Assembly (NCBI GenBank): GCA_910577045.1
Contig: CAJTLB010000004.1
Span: forward strand, 1 to 64,000
DNA length: 64,000 nt
Direction of reading: 5' to 3'
From: an uncultured Lachnospiraceae bacterium
GTDB taxonomy: Bacteria > Bacillota > Clostridia > Lachnospirales > Lachnospiraceae
Shown here: positions 7,398-16,934 of the stretch, piece after piece
Layout: each line of letters begins with the position of its first letter
How positions within the stretch are numbered: the first letter of the stretch is position 1
Program-made: the position numbers and the translations under genes
Notes under the pieces: model-generated
What the model saw: the letters and a program-made list of their open reading frames with translations, nothing else
Told to the model about the DNA's origin: nothing
The model's database searches: none

Positions 7398-8378
7398 TTA
7401 ATTTTCTGCACCAGCCAGAAGTAATTGCTCTACAATTTCAGTAAACCCTGCTTCTGAAGCATAATATAATGCACTATGCTGTTCATTATCCACGGCATTT
7501 ACATCTGCCCCTTTTTCAATTAACATTGCTGTAAAATCATTTTTACTGTTCCTTGTCGCAAGGATAAGAGGGGTTTGCCCATCTGTAGTCTTGATATTAA
7601 TGCTTGCACCCGCTGCAAGTAATGCCTTCCCTACAAACAAATCCCCATTATTTGCTGCGATATGTAATGGCATAACCCCATTCATATCAGCACAGTCTGT
7701 CTTTGCACCTGCGGCAATCAACAATTCTGCAATTACTAAATTGGATCGTTTTACAGCTAAAATAAGCGGCGATTCTCCATCATCATTTAATTTATTTACA
7801 CTATCTTTATCTTTTTCTAATAAGACTTTTACTACCTCGCCTTGATTATTCCAGCAAGCATGGTGGAGTGTAGTATTCCCGTAAGCATCTGTATGTTCTT
7901 CTTCCTGTGAAAGTGCCTTTACAAGCTCCCTTAACCCACAAGAAGTTGCATAATCAATTGCCATACGGTTATCATTGTCTTTTATTTTTATATCTACCTC
8001 TTGGTTTTTAATAAATTTAATTGCTGCATCTGTTTTTCCATTCTGTGCCATTAACATAAGCGGCGTAACCCCATTGCTATCTGTGCTATTCACATCGGCC
8101 CCTGCCTCCACAAGCAGGCTTATAATTTCTGCATTTCCTGTTTCTGCCGCAAAATGAAGCGGCATACGGTTCCTTTGATTGCCGAGGTTTACGTCCGCCC
8201 CATTATCAATCAATAATTTTACCAAATCCCGCGCATTTTTTAGGCAAACATAGATAAGCGGCGTATTTCCTGATTCATCACGTTTATTTACATCTATGCC
8301 GCCACGTTTTAAAAAAGTCTGCACTACACTTTTCTGGTTATTTTTGCAGGCCTGTAAAAGCATATTATCAAGCTGCAT
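7398..8378 (-). CDS. Ankyrin-repeat protein
   Basis: The 326-aa protein consists of about nine consecutive ankyrin repeats, each recognisable by a G-x-TPL-x-x-A segment and an LL-x-x-GAD-x-N segment: NTPLIYVC, RMPLHFAAETGNAEIISLLVE, VTPLMLMAQNGK, NTTLHHACWNN, ESPLILAVKRSN, VMPLHIAANNGD, QTPLILATRNSK and HSALYYASEAG. There is no signal peptide or membrane segment, so it acts in the cytoplasm, probably binding a protein. It follows the TPR-like gene by 14 nt and is likely cotranscribed with gpsA. Ligand and role are unknown. Confidence 0.85.
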   Translation of the reverse strand: MQLDNMLLQACKNNQKSVVQTFLKRGGIDVNKRDESGNTPLIYVCLKNARDLVKLLIDNGADVNLGNQRNRMPLHFAAETGNAEIISLLVEAGADVNSTDSNGVTPLMLMAQNGKTDAAIKFIKNQEVDIKIKDNDNRMAIDYATSCGLRELVKALSQEEEHTDAYGNTTLHHACWNNQGEVVKVLLEKDKDSVNKLNDDGESPLILAVKRSNLVIAELLIAAGAKTDCADMNGVMPLHIAANNGDLFVGKALLAAGASINIKTTDGQTPLILATRNSKNDFTAMLIEKGADVNAVDNEQHSALYYASEAGFTEIVEQLLLAGAEN

Positions 8379-8392
8379 ATTCCTTTCCCCCT

Positions 8393-8857
8393 TTATACTT
8401 CAATATTGTATTGCGACAAAAAGCGGATGATAGGCGCCGCTTCCTGTTTACGTCCTAAATCAATAAGGCTAAGTGCCATCAGCCATCTTATCCGTATTAA
8501 AGCATACCGCTTAGGACTACTTTCAGGGTTAAGCGGCAAAAATACCGCCATTTTTCCTTTTTTTGATAATGCTTGTAATAATAATTTCCTTTCTGTTATA
8601 TCAAAATCAGGCTCATTACTGACTAATTGCTCTGCACGCTTTAACTTCGAAAGTGCCTTTTCATACTCTTCTAATTGATAAAAGCAAAGCCCACAATTAA
8701 ATTCTGTGGCATAAGAAAACTGCTCTGTTTTCGCCCTTTCTACTAAATGCCTTGTAATTAACCATGCTGCTGGCAAATCTCCTGCTGCCAAGGCACTATA
8801 CAATAACCCATCCATATTCATAGGCCCCATCTCTTTATTTTTCCCTAAAAATTCCAT
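8393..8857 (-). CDS. Hypothetical TPR-like protein
   Basis: The roughly 154-aa product is helical with tetratricopeptide-like spacing: YATEFNCGLCFYQLEEYEKA, then LSKLKRAEQL around residues 45-80, and a later helix pair ending in LSLIDLGRKQEAAPIIRFLS. The gene starts at the end of gpsA; the ATG at 8857 is chosen, while a GTG at 8875 would overlap gpsA by 13 nt and a later ATG at 8827 is also possible. It forms a tight pair with the downstream ankyrin gene, so the two repeat proteins may act together. No function is assigned. Confidence 0.6.
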   Translation of the reverse strand: MEFLGKNKEMGPMNMDGLLYSALAAGDLPAAWLITRHLVERAKTEQFSYATEFNCGLCFYQLEEYEKALSKLKRAEQLVSNEPDFDITERKLLLQALSKKGKMAVFLPLNPESSPKRYALIRIRWLMALSLIDLGRKQEAAPIIRFLSQYNIEV

Positions 8858-8862
8858 ATTTT

Positions 8863-9873
8863 TTATACTTCCCACGGCAAATCAGAATGTTCAATTGTCT
8901 TGTCCCGCAACATAAGTTCTGTTACTGCCTCTGCTGGCTCCTTCCCTTCAAAAAGCACTTGGTTTACCTGTTCCACAATTGGCATTTCTACTTGATATTT
9001 TCTTGCTAATGCCAAAGCTGCTTTTGCAGAATAAACACCTTCTACTACCATTTTTACTTCTGCCATTGCCTCGTCCATGGTATAACCCTGCCCAATAAGG
9101 ATACCAGCCCTGCGGTTCCGGCTGTGCATACTTGCGCAGGTAACAATTAAATCCCCAATCCCGGATAACCCGGAAAATGTTTGGAGCATCCCGCCCATTT
9201 TCATGCCAAGCCTTGCAATCTCTGCAATCCCTCTTGTAATTAATGCTGCTTTTGTATTGTCCCCATAGCCAAGACCATCTGCAATGCCTGCTGCCAAAGC
9301 AATCACATTTTTTAGGGCCGCCCCCAGCTCAATCCCTAACATATCTGGGCTTGTGTACACACGGAATACGGGGCTCATAAATAAATTTTGCACATATTCT
9401 GCCGTTTTTTTTGAATGTGCCCCTACCACGCAGGTCGTTGGAATCCCTTTCCCTACTTCTTCCGCATGGCTTGGGCCAGACATAACGGCTACATCTGCCT
9501 GCGGCAATTCTTCCTCAATCACTTGGCTTAATACATATAAAGTCTTTTCTTCAATTCCTTTCCCTACGTTTACTACCACTTGCCCTGGCACAAGATATTC
9601 TGCCATTTTATGGGCAGTTTCCCTAGTATAAGAAGAAGCTACGGCTAACACCAACGCGTCTTGGTTTTTGATTGCATCTGATAATTTGCCTGTTACTATT
9701 GTACTATCTGATATTTGTATCCCAGGGATACTAGGCAATTCCCGGTTCTTTGACAAAGCAGAAACTTCTCTTTCCAAAGCAGACCAAAGCGTAATCGTAT
9801 GCCCATTATTACCCAATAATACAGCCAAAGCTGTCCCCCAGCTCCCTGCACCAATAATCCCGATATTTGCCAT
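8863..9873 (-). CDS. gpsA: Glycerol-3-phosphate dehydrogenase [NAD(P)+]
   Basis: The 336-aa cytoplasmic enzyme reduces dihydroxyacetone phosphate to sn-glycerol 3-phosphate for phospholipid synthesis. The N-terminal Rossmann motif GIIGAGSWGTALA (residues 4-16), the VMSGPSHAEEVGKG segment and the ALKNVIALAAGIADGLGYGD stretch with the catalytic Lys are all present, and length matches the family. Its ATG overlaps the plsY stop by one base, so the product of this reaction is made right beside the acyltransferase that consumes it. Confidence 0.97.
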   Translation of the reverse strand: MANIGIIGAGSWGTALAVLLGNNGHTITLWSALEREVSALSKNRELPSIPGIQISDSTIVTGKLSDAIKNQDALVLAVASSYTRETAHKMAEYLVPGQVVVNVGKGIEEKTLYVLSQVIEEELPQADVAVMSGPSHAEEVGKGIPTTCVVGAHSKKTAEYVQNLFMSPVFRVYTSPDMLGIELGAALKNVIALAAGIADGLGYGDNTKAALITRGIAEIARLGMKMGGMLQTFSGLSGIGDLIVTCASMHSRNRRAGILIGQGYTMDEAMAEVKMVVEGVYSAKAALALARKYQVEMPIVEQVNQVLFEGKEPAEAVTELMLRDKTIEHSDLPWEV

Positions 9874-10532
9874 TATTTTCCTCCTTCCATATTCCCAGCC
9901 TTTTTCTCCCCTAGCTTACTTTCTGTCCCTTGTAATAGCCTTATTATATTCGCCTTATGTTTATAAAAAGCAAGCAATGTCATCGCGCCACCGATTAGAT
10001 AGACCTCATATAAGCCGTTAGGGCTTAAGCCATATTGCCCTGTCTGCCCACCAAGGATTAAAAGGGCCATAAAAACTACCATCATAATTAAAGAAGCTAA
10101 TGACACATATCGGGAGACCACAACTACTAAAATAAAAACGGCACAAATACAAAGGGCTAGCCTCCAATCAAAAGCAAGCACCATGCCAGAGGTAGCAGCA
10201 ATCCCCTTTCCCCCTTTAAAATGTAAATAAAACGGATAATTATGCCCTAAAACAACCCCAAGCCCCCCATACATTACAAGGAGCTTTATTATCTCACTAT
10301 GCCCTTCTTTAAAAAGAAGCCGTATTACAAAGCCAGCTACTACTGCTTTTAAGCAATCCCCTATATAGGTAATAATCCCTGCTTTTTTTCCAAGCACACG
10401 GAGCGCGTTTGTCGTTCCTGCATTCCCACTTCCATATTGCCGGATATCTACATGATGAAGCCTGCCATATAGATATCCAGTCTGGAATAACCCAAATATA
10501 TAGCCTATTACAATACAGATAATCCGTTCCAT
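9873..10532 (-). CDS. plsY: Glycerol-3-phosphate acyltransferase
   Basis: The 219-aa integral membrane protein transfers acyl groups from acyl phosphate to glycerol 3-phosphate, the first step of phospholipid synthesis. Family motifs are seen in order: YGSGNAGTTNALRVLGKKAG (about residues 34-53), a GHNYPFYLHFKGGKGIAA block (about 98-115), and membrane segments throughout. It lies one base after der and overlaps gpsA, in the common der-plsY-gpsA order. Confidence 0.96.
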   Translation of the reverse strand: MERIICIVIGYIFGLFQTGYLYGRLHHVDIRQYGSGNAGTTNALRVLGKKAGIITYIGDCLKAVVAGFVIRLLFKEGHSEIIKLLVMYGGLGVVLGHNYPFYLHFKGGKGIAATSGMVLAFDWRLALCICAVFILVVVVSRYVSLASLIMMVVFMALLILGGQTGQYGLSPNGLYEVYLIGGAMTLLAFYKHKANIIRLLQGTESKLGEKKAGNMEGGK

Positions 10533-10533
10533 A

Positions 10534-11859
10534 CTAATTTTGTTCCTTTCGTTCCCTTATAATAAACTTAATCGGGGTTCCTTTAAACCCAAAAGAATCC
10601 CTTATCCGGTTTTCTAAATATCTGCTATAAGAATAGTGCATAAGTTCCTTATCATTCACAAAAAGAACAAAAGTTGGCGGTTTTACAGAAACCTGCGTCA
10701 TATAATAAATCCTTAAACGCCTTCCTTTGTCAGAAGGCGGCTGCTGCATTGCTAAAGCTTCCATTAAAATCTCATTTAACACACCTGTCGCAATGCGAAG
10801 GCTATGGTTTTGTATTACTACATCAATGGTCTCAAATAATTTTTCTACACGCTGCCCGCTTTTTGCCGAAATAAAAAGATATTCTGCATAAGGAATAAAC
10901 GATAATACTTCTTTCATGCGATCCCTATGTTCATAAATAGTTTTATCTGTTTTCTCAATGGCATCCCATTTATTTACTGCAACAATAATTCCCTTGCCTC
11001 TTTCATGTGCAATCCCGGCAATTTTGGCATCCTGCTCCGTCACTCCTTCTGTGGCATCAATCACTACTACTACCACATCTGCGCGTTCTACTGCTGAAAC
11101 AGTACGGATAATACTAAAACGCTCTAATTCTTCTTTTACTTTGCTTTTTCTACGCAGCCCAGCCGTATCAATAAAAATATACTCTTTCCCGTCTCTTACT
11201 ACTGGCGTATCTACCGCATCTCTTGTTGTTCCCGCAATATCTGAAACAATCACTCGGTTTTCCCCAATAATCCGGTTAATAATAGAAGATTTCCCTACAT
11301 TTGGCTTCCCAACAATAGCGATGCGTGGCTTTTCTTCTGATTCTTCTTCTAACTCTTCTTGTGGAAAATATTTCACTACTTCATCTAACATTTCCCCTAA
11401 GCCTAAGCGGGAAGCTGCCGAAATAGCAAATGGCTCCCCTATCCCAAGATTATAAAATTCATACGTATCTGCTTGGTATTTCTCAAAACTATCCACTTTA
11501 TTGACTACTAAAACAACTGGCTTTTTCGATCGGCGCAGCATATCTGCCACTTTTGCATCCGAATCTACCAACCCCTGGCGCACGTCTGTCAAAAATACAA
11601 TAACATCTGCTGTATCAATGGCAATCTGCGCCTGCTCCCTCATCTGGGAAAGAATAATATCCTTTGAATCTGGTTCAATACCGCCTGTATCTATCATAGT
11701 AAATGAGTAATTTAACCATGTAACATCCGCATAAATCCGATCCCTAGTAACACCCGGCGTATCCTTTACTATAGAGATCCTTTCACCTGCGAGCGCATTA
11801 AATAAAGTAGATTTCCCCACATTTGGACGCCCAACAATGGCTACAATTGGCTTTTTCAT
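10534..11859 (-). CDS. der: GTPase Der (EngA), ribosome assembly
   Basis: The 441-aa protein has two tandem GTPase domains. The first P-loop is GRPNVGKS (residues 10-17) with DTPG and NKVD; the second is GKPNVGKS (about 183-190) with DTAG and NKWD. The KH-like C-terminal domain ends in [12 protein letters not shown]. Der acts in 50S subunit maturation. The start overlaps the DUF512 gene by 4 nt, showing translational coupling. Confidence 0.98.
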   Translation of the reverse strand: MKKPIVAIVGRPNVGKSTLFNALAGERISIVKDTPGVTRDRIYADVTWLNYSFTMIDTGGIEPDSKDIILSQMREQAQIAIDTADVIVFLTDVRQGLVDSDAKVADMLRRSKKPVVLVVNKVDSFEKYQADTYEFYNLGIGEPFAISAASRLGLGEMLDEVVKYFPQEELEEESEEKPRIAIVGKPNVGKSSIINRIIGENRVIVSDIAGTTRDAVDTPVVRDGKEYIFIDTAGLRRKSKVKEELERFSIIRTVSAVERADVVVVVIDATEGVTEQDAKIAGIAHERGKGIIVAVNKWDAIEKTDKTIYEHRDRMKEVLSFIPYAEYLFISAKSGQRVEKLFETIDVVIQNHSLRIATGVLNEILMEALAMQQPPSDKGRRLRIYYMTQVSVKPPTFVLFVNDKELMHYSYSRYLENRIRDSFGFKGTPIKFIIRERKEQN

Positions 11860-13214
11860 AACTCATATTTACCTCCCTCTCTTGATTTTTCTGCAACTGG
11901 CTCCTCCATAAGCACGGCACTTAGGAAATCCTGTCCGCTTGATTTTACAATATTTACCTTCACTTGTAAAGCTTTTTCCAGTTCTTCCTTGGTAATATCA
12001 TCTAAAAAAACCTGTTCCCCGCTTCGAAACATGGCAGCAGGGAGAAGCAATATTTCGCCTAATTCTTGCCCTGTAAGTTGCTTTATTAAATCCTGCCCTG
12101 TAATAAGCCCTGCCACTGTAATATGTTCTCCAAAAAACTCATTTGTTATCTGGTATAACCTGACTGTTACATTTGGAAATTTTTCTGCGACCTTTAAAAG
12201 TGCTTGTCTTATATAAGGATATGCTAATTTCCCAGTTGCCATAGAAATAGAAATTTTTCTATTATCCCCTTTTTTTTCTGCTAATGCTTCCTTCCATTCA
12301 TTTTGGAACAACCGTATCATGCCTACCCCATTTTCTAACTGGCAATATCCGTCATATCGTTCTTCCTTTGGCACATGGTACCCGGCGAGAATATACCATT
12401 CATCCCCTGCATGGATAAAATGGTTCCCATACTTCTGGTATAATTTATTCTGCCAATGATGGATTAAGGATAACACTTCTTTTGCATCTTCCTTGGAAAA
12501 TGGCTCTAATGGATACAGCCCCTCCCGATGCTTTGTAAGCCCTACAGGGACTACAGAAACGCTCTGCATATAAGGAAGATAGGCAGACAGTTCCCTGATA
12601 GTCCGTTCCAGTTCCTTCCCATCATTCACCCCTTTGCACAATACAATCTGCCCATTCATTGTAATTTCTGCTTTATAAAGCTTGTCTATCTGTTTTAATG
12701 CTTCCCCTGCAAACCGGTTATGGAGCATTTTACATCGAAGCTCTGGGTTCGTTGTATGGACAGAAATATTAATAGGAGTTAAATGATAAAAAATAATCCT
12801 TTCTATATCTTTTTCTTTCATATTAGTAAGCGTAATATAATTTCCCTGGAGGAAAGAAAGCCTAGCATCATCATCTTTAAAATACAGCGTCTCCCTCATT
12901 CCTTTTGGCATCTGGTCAATAAAACAAAACATACACTTATTTTTACAAGAACGATATTTATCCATTAAGCCATTTTCAAACTCAATCCCTAAGTCTTCTT
13001 GGTATTCTTTGTCAATATCCCATTCTATTTCTTCCCCATTTGGCTTCCTAATTAAAACTTCTACATACGTATCATCCATAAAATACCGGTAATCGAAAAT
13101 ATCTACTACTTCCTTGCCGTTAATTTCTAACAAAATATCATCAACAGCAATCTCTAATTCTTCTGCTATGGAACCAGGCAAAACCTTGGTTATCCGATGT
13201 CCTTTTTCTTTCAT
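11856..13214 (-). CDS. DUF512 radical-SAM-like protein with PDZ domain
   Basis: The 452-aa protein starts with a PDZ-like segment ([20 protein letters not shown]), followed by a cysteine cluster [18 protein letters not shown] around residues 90-110 that fits a radical-SAM [4Fe-4S] site, a TIM-barrel-like body, and a C-terminal DUF512 region containing [10 protein letters not shown]. Genes of this kind commonly precede der in Clostridia. The molecular reaction is not established in what I know; a link to ribosome or tRNA maturation is only suggested by the der neighbour. It is the first gene of its operon, with its own promoter facing prs. Confidence 0.9.
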   Translation of the reverse strand: MKEKGHRITKVLPGSIAEELEIAVDDILLEINGKEVVDIFDYRYFMDDTYVEVLIRKPNGEEIEWDIDKEYQEDLGIEFENGLMDKYRSCKNKCMFCFIDQMPKGMRETLYFKDDDARLSFLQGNYITLTNMKEKDIERIIFYHLTPINISVHTTNPELRCKMLHNRFAGEALKQIDKLYKAEITMNGQIVLCKGVNDGKELERTIRELSAYLPYMQSVSVVPVGLTKHREGLYPLEPFSKEDAKEVLSLIHHWQNKLYQKYGNHFIHAGDEWYILAGYHVPKEERYDGYCQLENGVGMIRLFQNEWKEALAEKKGDNRKISISMATGKLAYPYIRQALLKVAEKFPNVTVRLYQITNEFFGEHITVAGLITGQDLIKQLTGQELGEILLLPAAMFRSGEQVFLDDITKEELEKALQVKVNIVKSSGQDFLSAVLMEEPVAEKSREGGKYEL

Positions 13215-13250
13215 AAACAGCCTCTGCCCTCTTTTCTTTTACTTACCACA

Positions 13251-13279
13251 ATTCTAGCACATTCCTTTTTGCATTTCAA
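13251..13279 (-). promoter_or_regulatory. Promoter of the DUF512-der-plsY-gpsA operon
   Basis: On the minus strand TTGAAA (13279-13274), a 17-bp spacer and TAGAAT (13256-13251) precede the DUF512 gene by about 40 nt. It is divergent from the prs promoter 10 bp away. Confidence 0.65.
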
Positions 13280-13288
13280 CAAAAGTAC

Positions 13289-13316
13289 TTGACGAAATAA
13301 ACTTCCAATGTAATAA
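13289..13316 (+). promoter_or_regulatory. Promoter of prs
   Basis: TTGACG (13289-13294), 16-bp spacer and TAATAA (13311-13316). It lies about 75 nt upstream of the chosen prs start codon. Confidence 0.6.
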
Positions 13317-13390
13317 TGGAGACATATTGAAGTGGCGACCACGTTATGGATCGGCACAAATATAAATCTAAAACTAGCGGAGGAAATTCC

Positions 13391-14578
13391 ATGTCTGGAA
13401 ACGAACTGTTTGAAACTACCCTTCCGGTTGCCCCTTTAAAAATTGCTGCACTGGAAAGTTGTACAGAGCTTGCCAAAAAAGTAAATGAACACCTTGTTAG
13501 TTTCCGTAAGGCACGTACGGTTGGTGTTGCTTCTGAGTTACATTTTAATGGATACTTTGACGATTCTTTTTTAATTAAAACAAGCTGTATCCGATTTGGG
13601 ACAGGAGAGGCAAAGGGCCAAATAAACGAAAGTGTCCGTGGTGTTGATTTATTTATTATGGTTGACGTTGGAAATTATAGCCTGACTTATACTGTCTGTG
13701 GCCAAGAAAACCATATGTCACCAGATGACCATTACCAAGATTTAAAACGTATTATTGCGGCTGCAACGGCAGCAGCACACCGCGTTACTGTTATTATGCC
13801 ATTTTTATATGAAAGCAGGCAGCACAAACGCACAAAAAGAGAGTCATTAGATTGTGCCCTTGCCTTAGAAGAATTAGTAAAAATGGGAGTTTCTAATATT
13901 ATTACTTTTGATGCCCATGACCCTAGGGTAGTCAATGCTATCCCTCTCCACGGTTTCGATAATTTTACTCCTCCTTATCAATTTATTAAAGCAATCCTAC
14001 AGGCTGAAAAAAACCTAATCATTGACAGCAGCCATATGATGGTTATTAGCCCTGACGAGGGCGGCATGAACCGTGCTGTTTATTTTGCCAATGTAATTGG
14101 GGTAGATATGGGCATGTTTTATAAAAGAAGGGATTATTCTAAAATTGAAAATGGAAGGAACCCTATTGCAGCACATGAATTTTTGGGCACTGATGTAGAA
14201 GGTAAAGATGTGATTATTGTAGATGATATGATTTCTACCGGAGAAAGCATTTTAGAGGTTGCCAAGGAACTAAAAAGCAGAAAGGCTAACCGTATTTTTG
14301 TCTGTGCTACTTTTGGCTTATTTACCGAAGGGTTAGATATGTTTGATGAATATTATAACAAACATTATATTAGCTATGTAGTGACAACAAACCTTACTTA
14401 CCGGACAAAAGAGCTTCTTTCACGGCCTTATTATATAGAAGCTGACATGAGCCGTTTTCTAGCTATGATTATTGATTCTTTAAACCATGATATCAGTATC
14501 GCAAATGTAATGGACCCAACGGATAAAATCCAAAAACTTTTAACGGAATATCATAACCAGCAAAATACGTTAAAATAA
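13391..14578 (+). CDS. prs: Ribose-phosphate pyrophosphokinase
   Basis: The 395-aa enzyme makes PRPP from ribose 5-phosphate and ATP for nucleotide, His and Trp synthesis. The PRPP-binding motif VIIVDDMISTGESI sits near residues 277-290, and the metal/ribose segment FDAHDPRVVNA is visible. It is longer than the classic ~315-aa enzyme, as seen in other Lachnospiraceae-type sequences. The ATG at 13391 is chosen for GGAGG 7 nt upstream, rather than the ATG at 13346 that lacks a good site. It is monocistronic, with its own promoter and terminator. Confidence 0.95.
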   Translation: MSGNELFETTLPVAPLKIAALESCTELAKKVNEHLVSFRKARTVGVASELHFNGYFDDSFLIKTSCIRFGTGEAKGQINESVRGVDLFIMVDVGNYSLTYTVCGQENHMSPDDHYQDLKRIIAAATAAAHRVTVIMPFLYESRQHKRTKRESLDCALALEELVKMGVSNIITFDAHDPRVVNAIPLHGFDNFTPPYQFIKAILQAEKNLIIDSSHMMVISPDEGGMNRAVYFANVIGVDMGMFYKRRDYSKIENGRNPIAAHEFLGTDVEGKDVIIVDDMISTGESILEVAKELKSRKANRIFVCATFGLFTEGLDMFDEYYNKHYISYVVTTNLTYRTKELLSRPYYIEADMSRFLAMIIDSLNHDISIANVMDPTDKIQKLLTEYHNQQNTLK

Positions 14579-14597
14579 CTAACTATACATTTTTAGA

Positions 14598-14646
14598 AGG
14601 GATGCTGCAAAGCCATGCTTTCTACATCCCTCTCTAAACTTTTTTA
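14598..14646 (+). terminator. Terminator of prs
   Basis: AGGGATG (14598-14604) pairs with CATCCCT (14625-14631), with an inner AAAGC/GCTTT stem, followed a few bases later by a T6 run. It separates prs from the convergent capsule operon. Confidence 0.65.
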
Positions 14647-14651
14647 TTTTA

Positions 14652-15797
14652 CTATAAAAATTTTTTCCACACTACCCTGTCTACTATGCTAGTATAGCTT
14701 TGTATTATCTTTATCACTTTTACAGATACATTTTCATCCAGATAATACGATACAGGATTCCCATATTCTTTTTCTTGATTCATTTTTACTGCCATTCTTA
14801 CTGCCTGTAACACTTGTTTCTCTGTAATTCCCGCCAATATAAAATTTCCTTCTTCCATTGCCTCTGGCCGTTCTGTAGATGTCCGAATACAAACTGCAGG
14901 AAATGGCATCCCAACAGATAAAAAGAAACTGCTTTCTTCTGGCAAAGTCCCTGAGTCTGATACCACAGCATACGCATTAGCCTGTAAATAATTATAGTCA
15001 TAGAAACCCAGCGGCTTACTTTGTATCACCCATTTATTAAATTGGAACCCTCTTTCTTTTATCCATTTTGCACTTCTTGGATGGCAGGAATACAAAATTG
15101 GTATTTGGTATGTCTCTGCCATAAGGTTGACACTTTTCATTAAATGAAAAAAATTTTCTTCTCTATCTATATTTTCTTCTCTATGTGCAGAAAGAAGGAT
15201 ATATTCTCCTTTTTTTAGATTCCATTTTTGTAAAATTGCACTATCTTGAATGTTGCTTAGGTTTTCTTTCAACACCTCTGCCATAGGAGAACCAATAACA
15301 TATGTCCTTTCCTTTGCAACTCCTTCTTCATAAAGATAATGCCTGGCATGTTCGGAATAACATAAATTCACATCTGCTATATGATCTACAATTTTTCTAT
15401 TTGTTTCCTCAGGCAAACATTCATCAAAACATCGGTTTCCTGCCTCCATATGGAAAATCGGGATATGGAGCCTTTTTGCAGCAATCGCACTTAAACAGGA
15501 ATTGGTATCACCCAGCAATAACAGTGCATCTGGTTTTTTCTCCACCATCAGCTTGTAGGATTTTGTAATAATATTGCCAATATTTTCTCCTAAATCTCCC
15601 CCAGCTATTTCTAAGTAATAATCTGGTTTCCGTATCCCTAATTCTTCAAAAAAAATCTGATTTAATTCATAATCATAATTTTGCCCCGTATGAACCAAAA
15701 TTTGCTTAAAATATTTATCACATTTTTTTATTATGGCAGACAAACGGATAATCTCCGGCCTTGTACCAATAATTGTCATAATAGTTAATGGTTCCAT
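14652..15797 (-). CDS. UDP-N-acetylglucosamine 2-epimerase, non-hydrolysing (CapG/FnlC type)
   Basis: The 381-aa protein has the WecB-family opening MTIIGTRPEIIRLSAIIKKC, then HTGQNYDYELNQIFFEELGI, the LLLGDTNSCLSAIAAKRLHI block and the late SDSGTLPEESSFF motif that binds UDP. Placed after CapE- and CapF-like genes, it is best read as the third enzyme of UDP-N-acetyl-L-fucosamine synthesis (C2 epimerisation), not as ManNAc epimerase. It is the last gene of the capsule operon. Confidence 0.88.
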   Translation of the reverse strand: MEPLTIMTIIGTRPEIIRLSAIIKKCDKYFKQILVHTGQNYDYELNQIFFEELGIRKPDYYLEIAGGDLGENIGNIITKSYKLMVEKKPDALLLLGDTNSCLSAIAAKRLHIPIFHMEAGNRCFDECLPEETNRKIVDHIADVNLCYSEHARHYLYEEGVAKERTYVIGSPMAEVLKENLSNIQDSAILQKWNLKKGEYILLSAHREENIDREENFFHLMKSVNLMAETYQIPILYSCHPRSAKWIKERGFQFNKWVIQSKPLGFYDYNYLQANAYAVVSDSGTLPEESSFFLSVGMPFPAVCIRTSTERPEAMEEGNFILAGITEKQVLQAVRMAVKMNQEKEYGNPVSYYLDENVSVKVIKIIQSYTSIVDRVVWKKFL

Positions 15798-15815
15798 TTT
15801 CTATTTTCCTTCCTA

Positions 15816-16934
15816 CTATACTTCTTCTCTGTATGTATCTGGGTTTTCTTTATCAAATACTTCATTTGCCCACATCAATGTCACCAAATCCTGCGTATTA
15901 CTTAAATTTGTAATATTGTGTGTATAGCCAGGCAAAAGATAAACTGCCTGAAGCTTTTCACCGGAAACCTCGTACTCCCAAACTTCCTCTGTCCCAATTT
16001 TCCGTTCTTGTATCCGTGCATGTCCCGACACTACAATAAATACTTCCCATTTACTATGATGCCAATGTTGTCCTTTCGTCACACCAGGCTTGGAAATATT
16101 TACAGATACCTGCCCACAGTTTTTTGTTTTTAACAGTTCTGTAAAACTTCCCCTCTCATCTTTATTTTCCAAAAGAGAAACAATAGCTGCCTTACGCGGA
16201 AGATAAGAAAGATATACCGAATACAACTTTTTTTGGAAGGATTCCGGCGGCATTTCTGGCAAAATAAGAGTTTCTGGCTGTTGTTTAAATTTCTTTAACA
16301 TATCTGCCAATTCTCCCAAAGTTATTATATGAGTAATAGGAATACAATTATGGCCCCTGCCATCTAAAGCATCCAAAAGCTCCTTTATCACATCATCAAT
16401 ATATGCCAATTCTAATTTTGTATCTCTGTCATTTATCTGAATAGGCAGGTTATTTGCCATATTATAGCAAAAAGTCGCTACCACAGAATTATACTCTGGC
16501 TTACACCATTTTCCAAACAAGTTTGGAAAACGATAAATCATAACATTTGCCCCTGTTATTTTTCCATATTGCAAAAATAACTCCTCGCTCACAAGCTTTG
16601 TCTTTCCATACTCGGAATTTTTATAACGGCCTGTTAAAGAAGCCTGGACAGAACTAGATAATACTATGGGGCAAATATTTCCACATTCCAAAAGAATTTG
16701 CAGCATTTTTTTTGAAAACTCCACATTTCCTTCCTGATACTCCTCTATTTCCTTTGGACGGTTGACTCCCGCAAAATGATATATAAAATCTGCTTTTTTA
16801 CAATACTCCTTTAACTCTTCTAAACTATTTTCCTTGTCAAATTCATAAAGTTCTATTTCTTTTTTTCCATAGCGCAAGGCAGCAGATAAATTTTTTCCTA
16901 CAAATCCTTTTGCTCCCGTAATCAACACTTTCAT
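15816..16934 (-). CDS. CapF/FnlB-type reductase with C-terminal cupin
   Basis: The 372-aa bifunctional protein has an N-terminal NAD(P)-binding short-chain dehydrogenase domain (LITGAKGFVGKNL, with YGKTK as the Y-x-x-x-K active site, about residues 108-112) and a C-terminal cupin of about 110 residues (GVTKGQHWHHSKWEVFIVVS) with the metal-binding histidines. CapF converts the CapE product and reduces it in UDP-L-FucNAc synthesis. Its ATG overlaps the preceding stop by 4 nt, matching the coupled CapE-CapF-CapG order. Confidence 0.9.
   Translation of the reverse strand: MKVLITGAKGFVGKNLSAALRYGKKEIELYEFDKENSLEELKEYCKKADFIYHFAGVNRPKEIEEYQEGNVEFSKKMLQILLECGNICPIVLSSSVQASLTGRYKNSEYGKTKLVSEELFLQYGKITGANVMIYRFPNLFGKWCKPEYNSVVATFCYNMANNLPIQINDRDTKLELAYIDDVIKELLDALDGRGHNCIPITHIITLGELADMLKKFKQQPETLILPEMPPESFQKKLYSVYLSYLPRKAAIVSLLENKDERGSFTELLKTKNCGQVSVNISKPGVTKGQHWHHSKWEVFIVVSGHARIQERKIGTEEVWEYEVSGEKLQAVYLLPGYTHNITNLSNTQDLVTLMWANEVFDKENPDTYREEV

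Noticed and set aside
15302..15568. Plus-strand open frames inside the capsule genes
   Set aside because: They are antisense shadows of well-supported minus-strand enzymes and have no ribosome binding sites.
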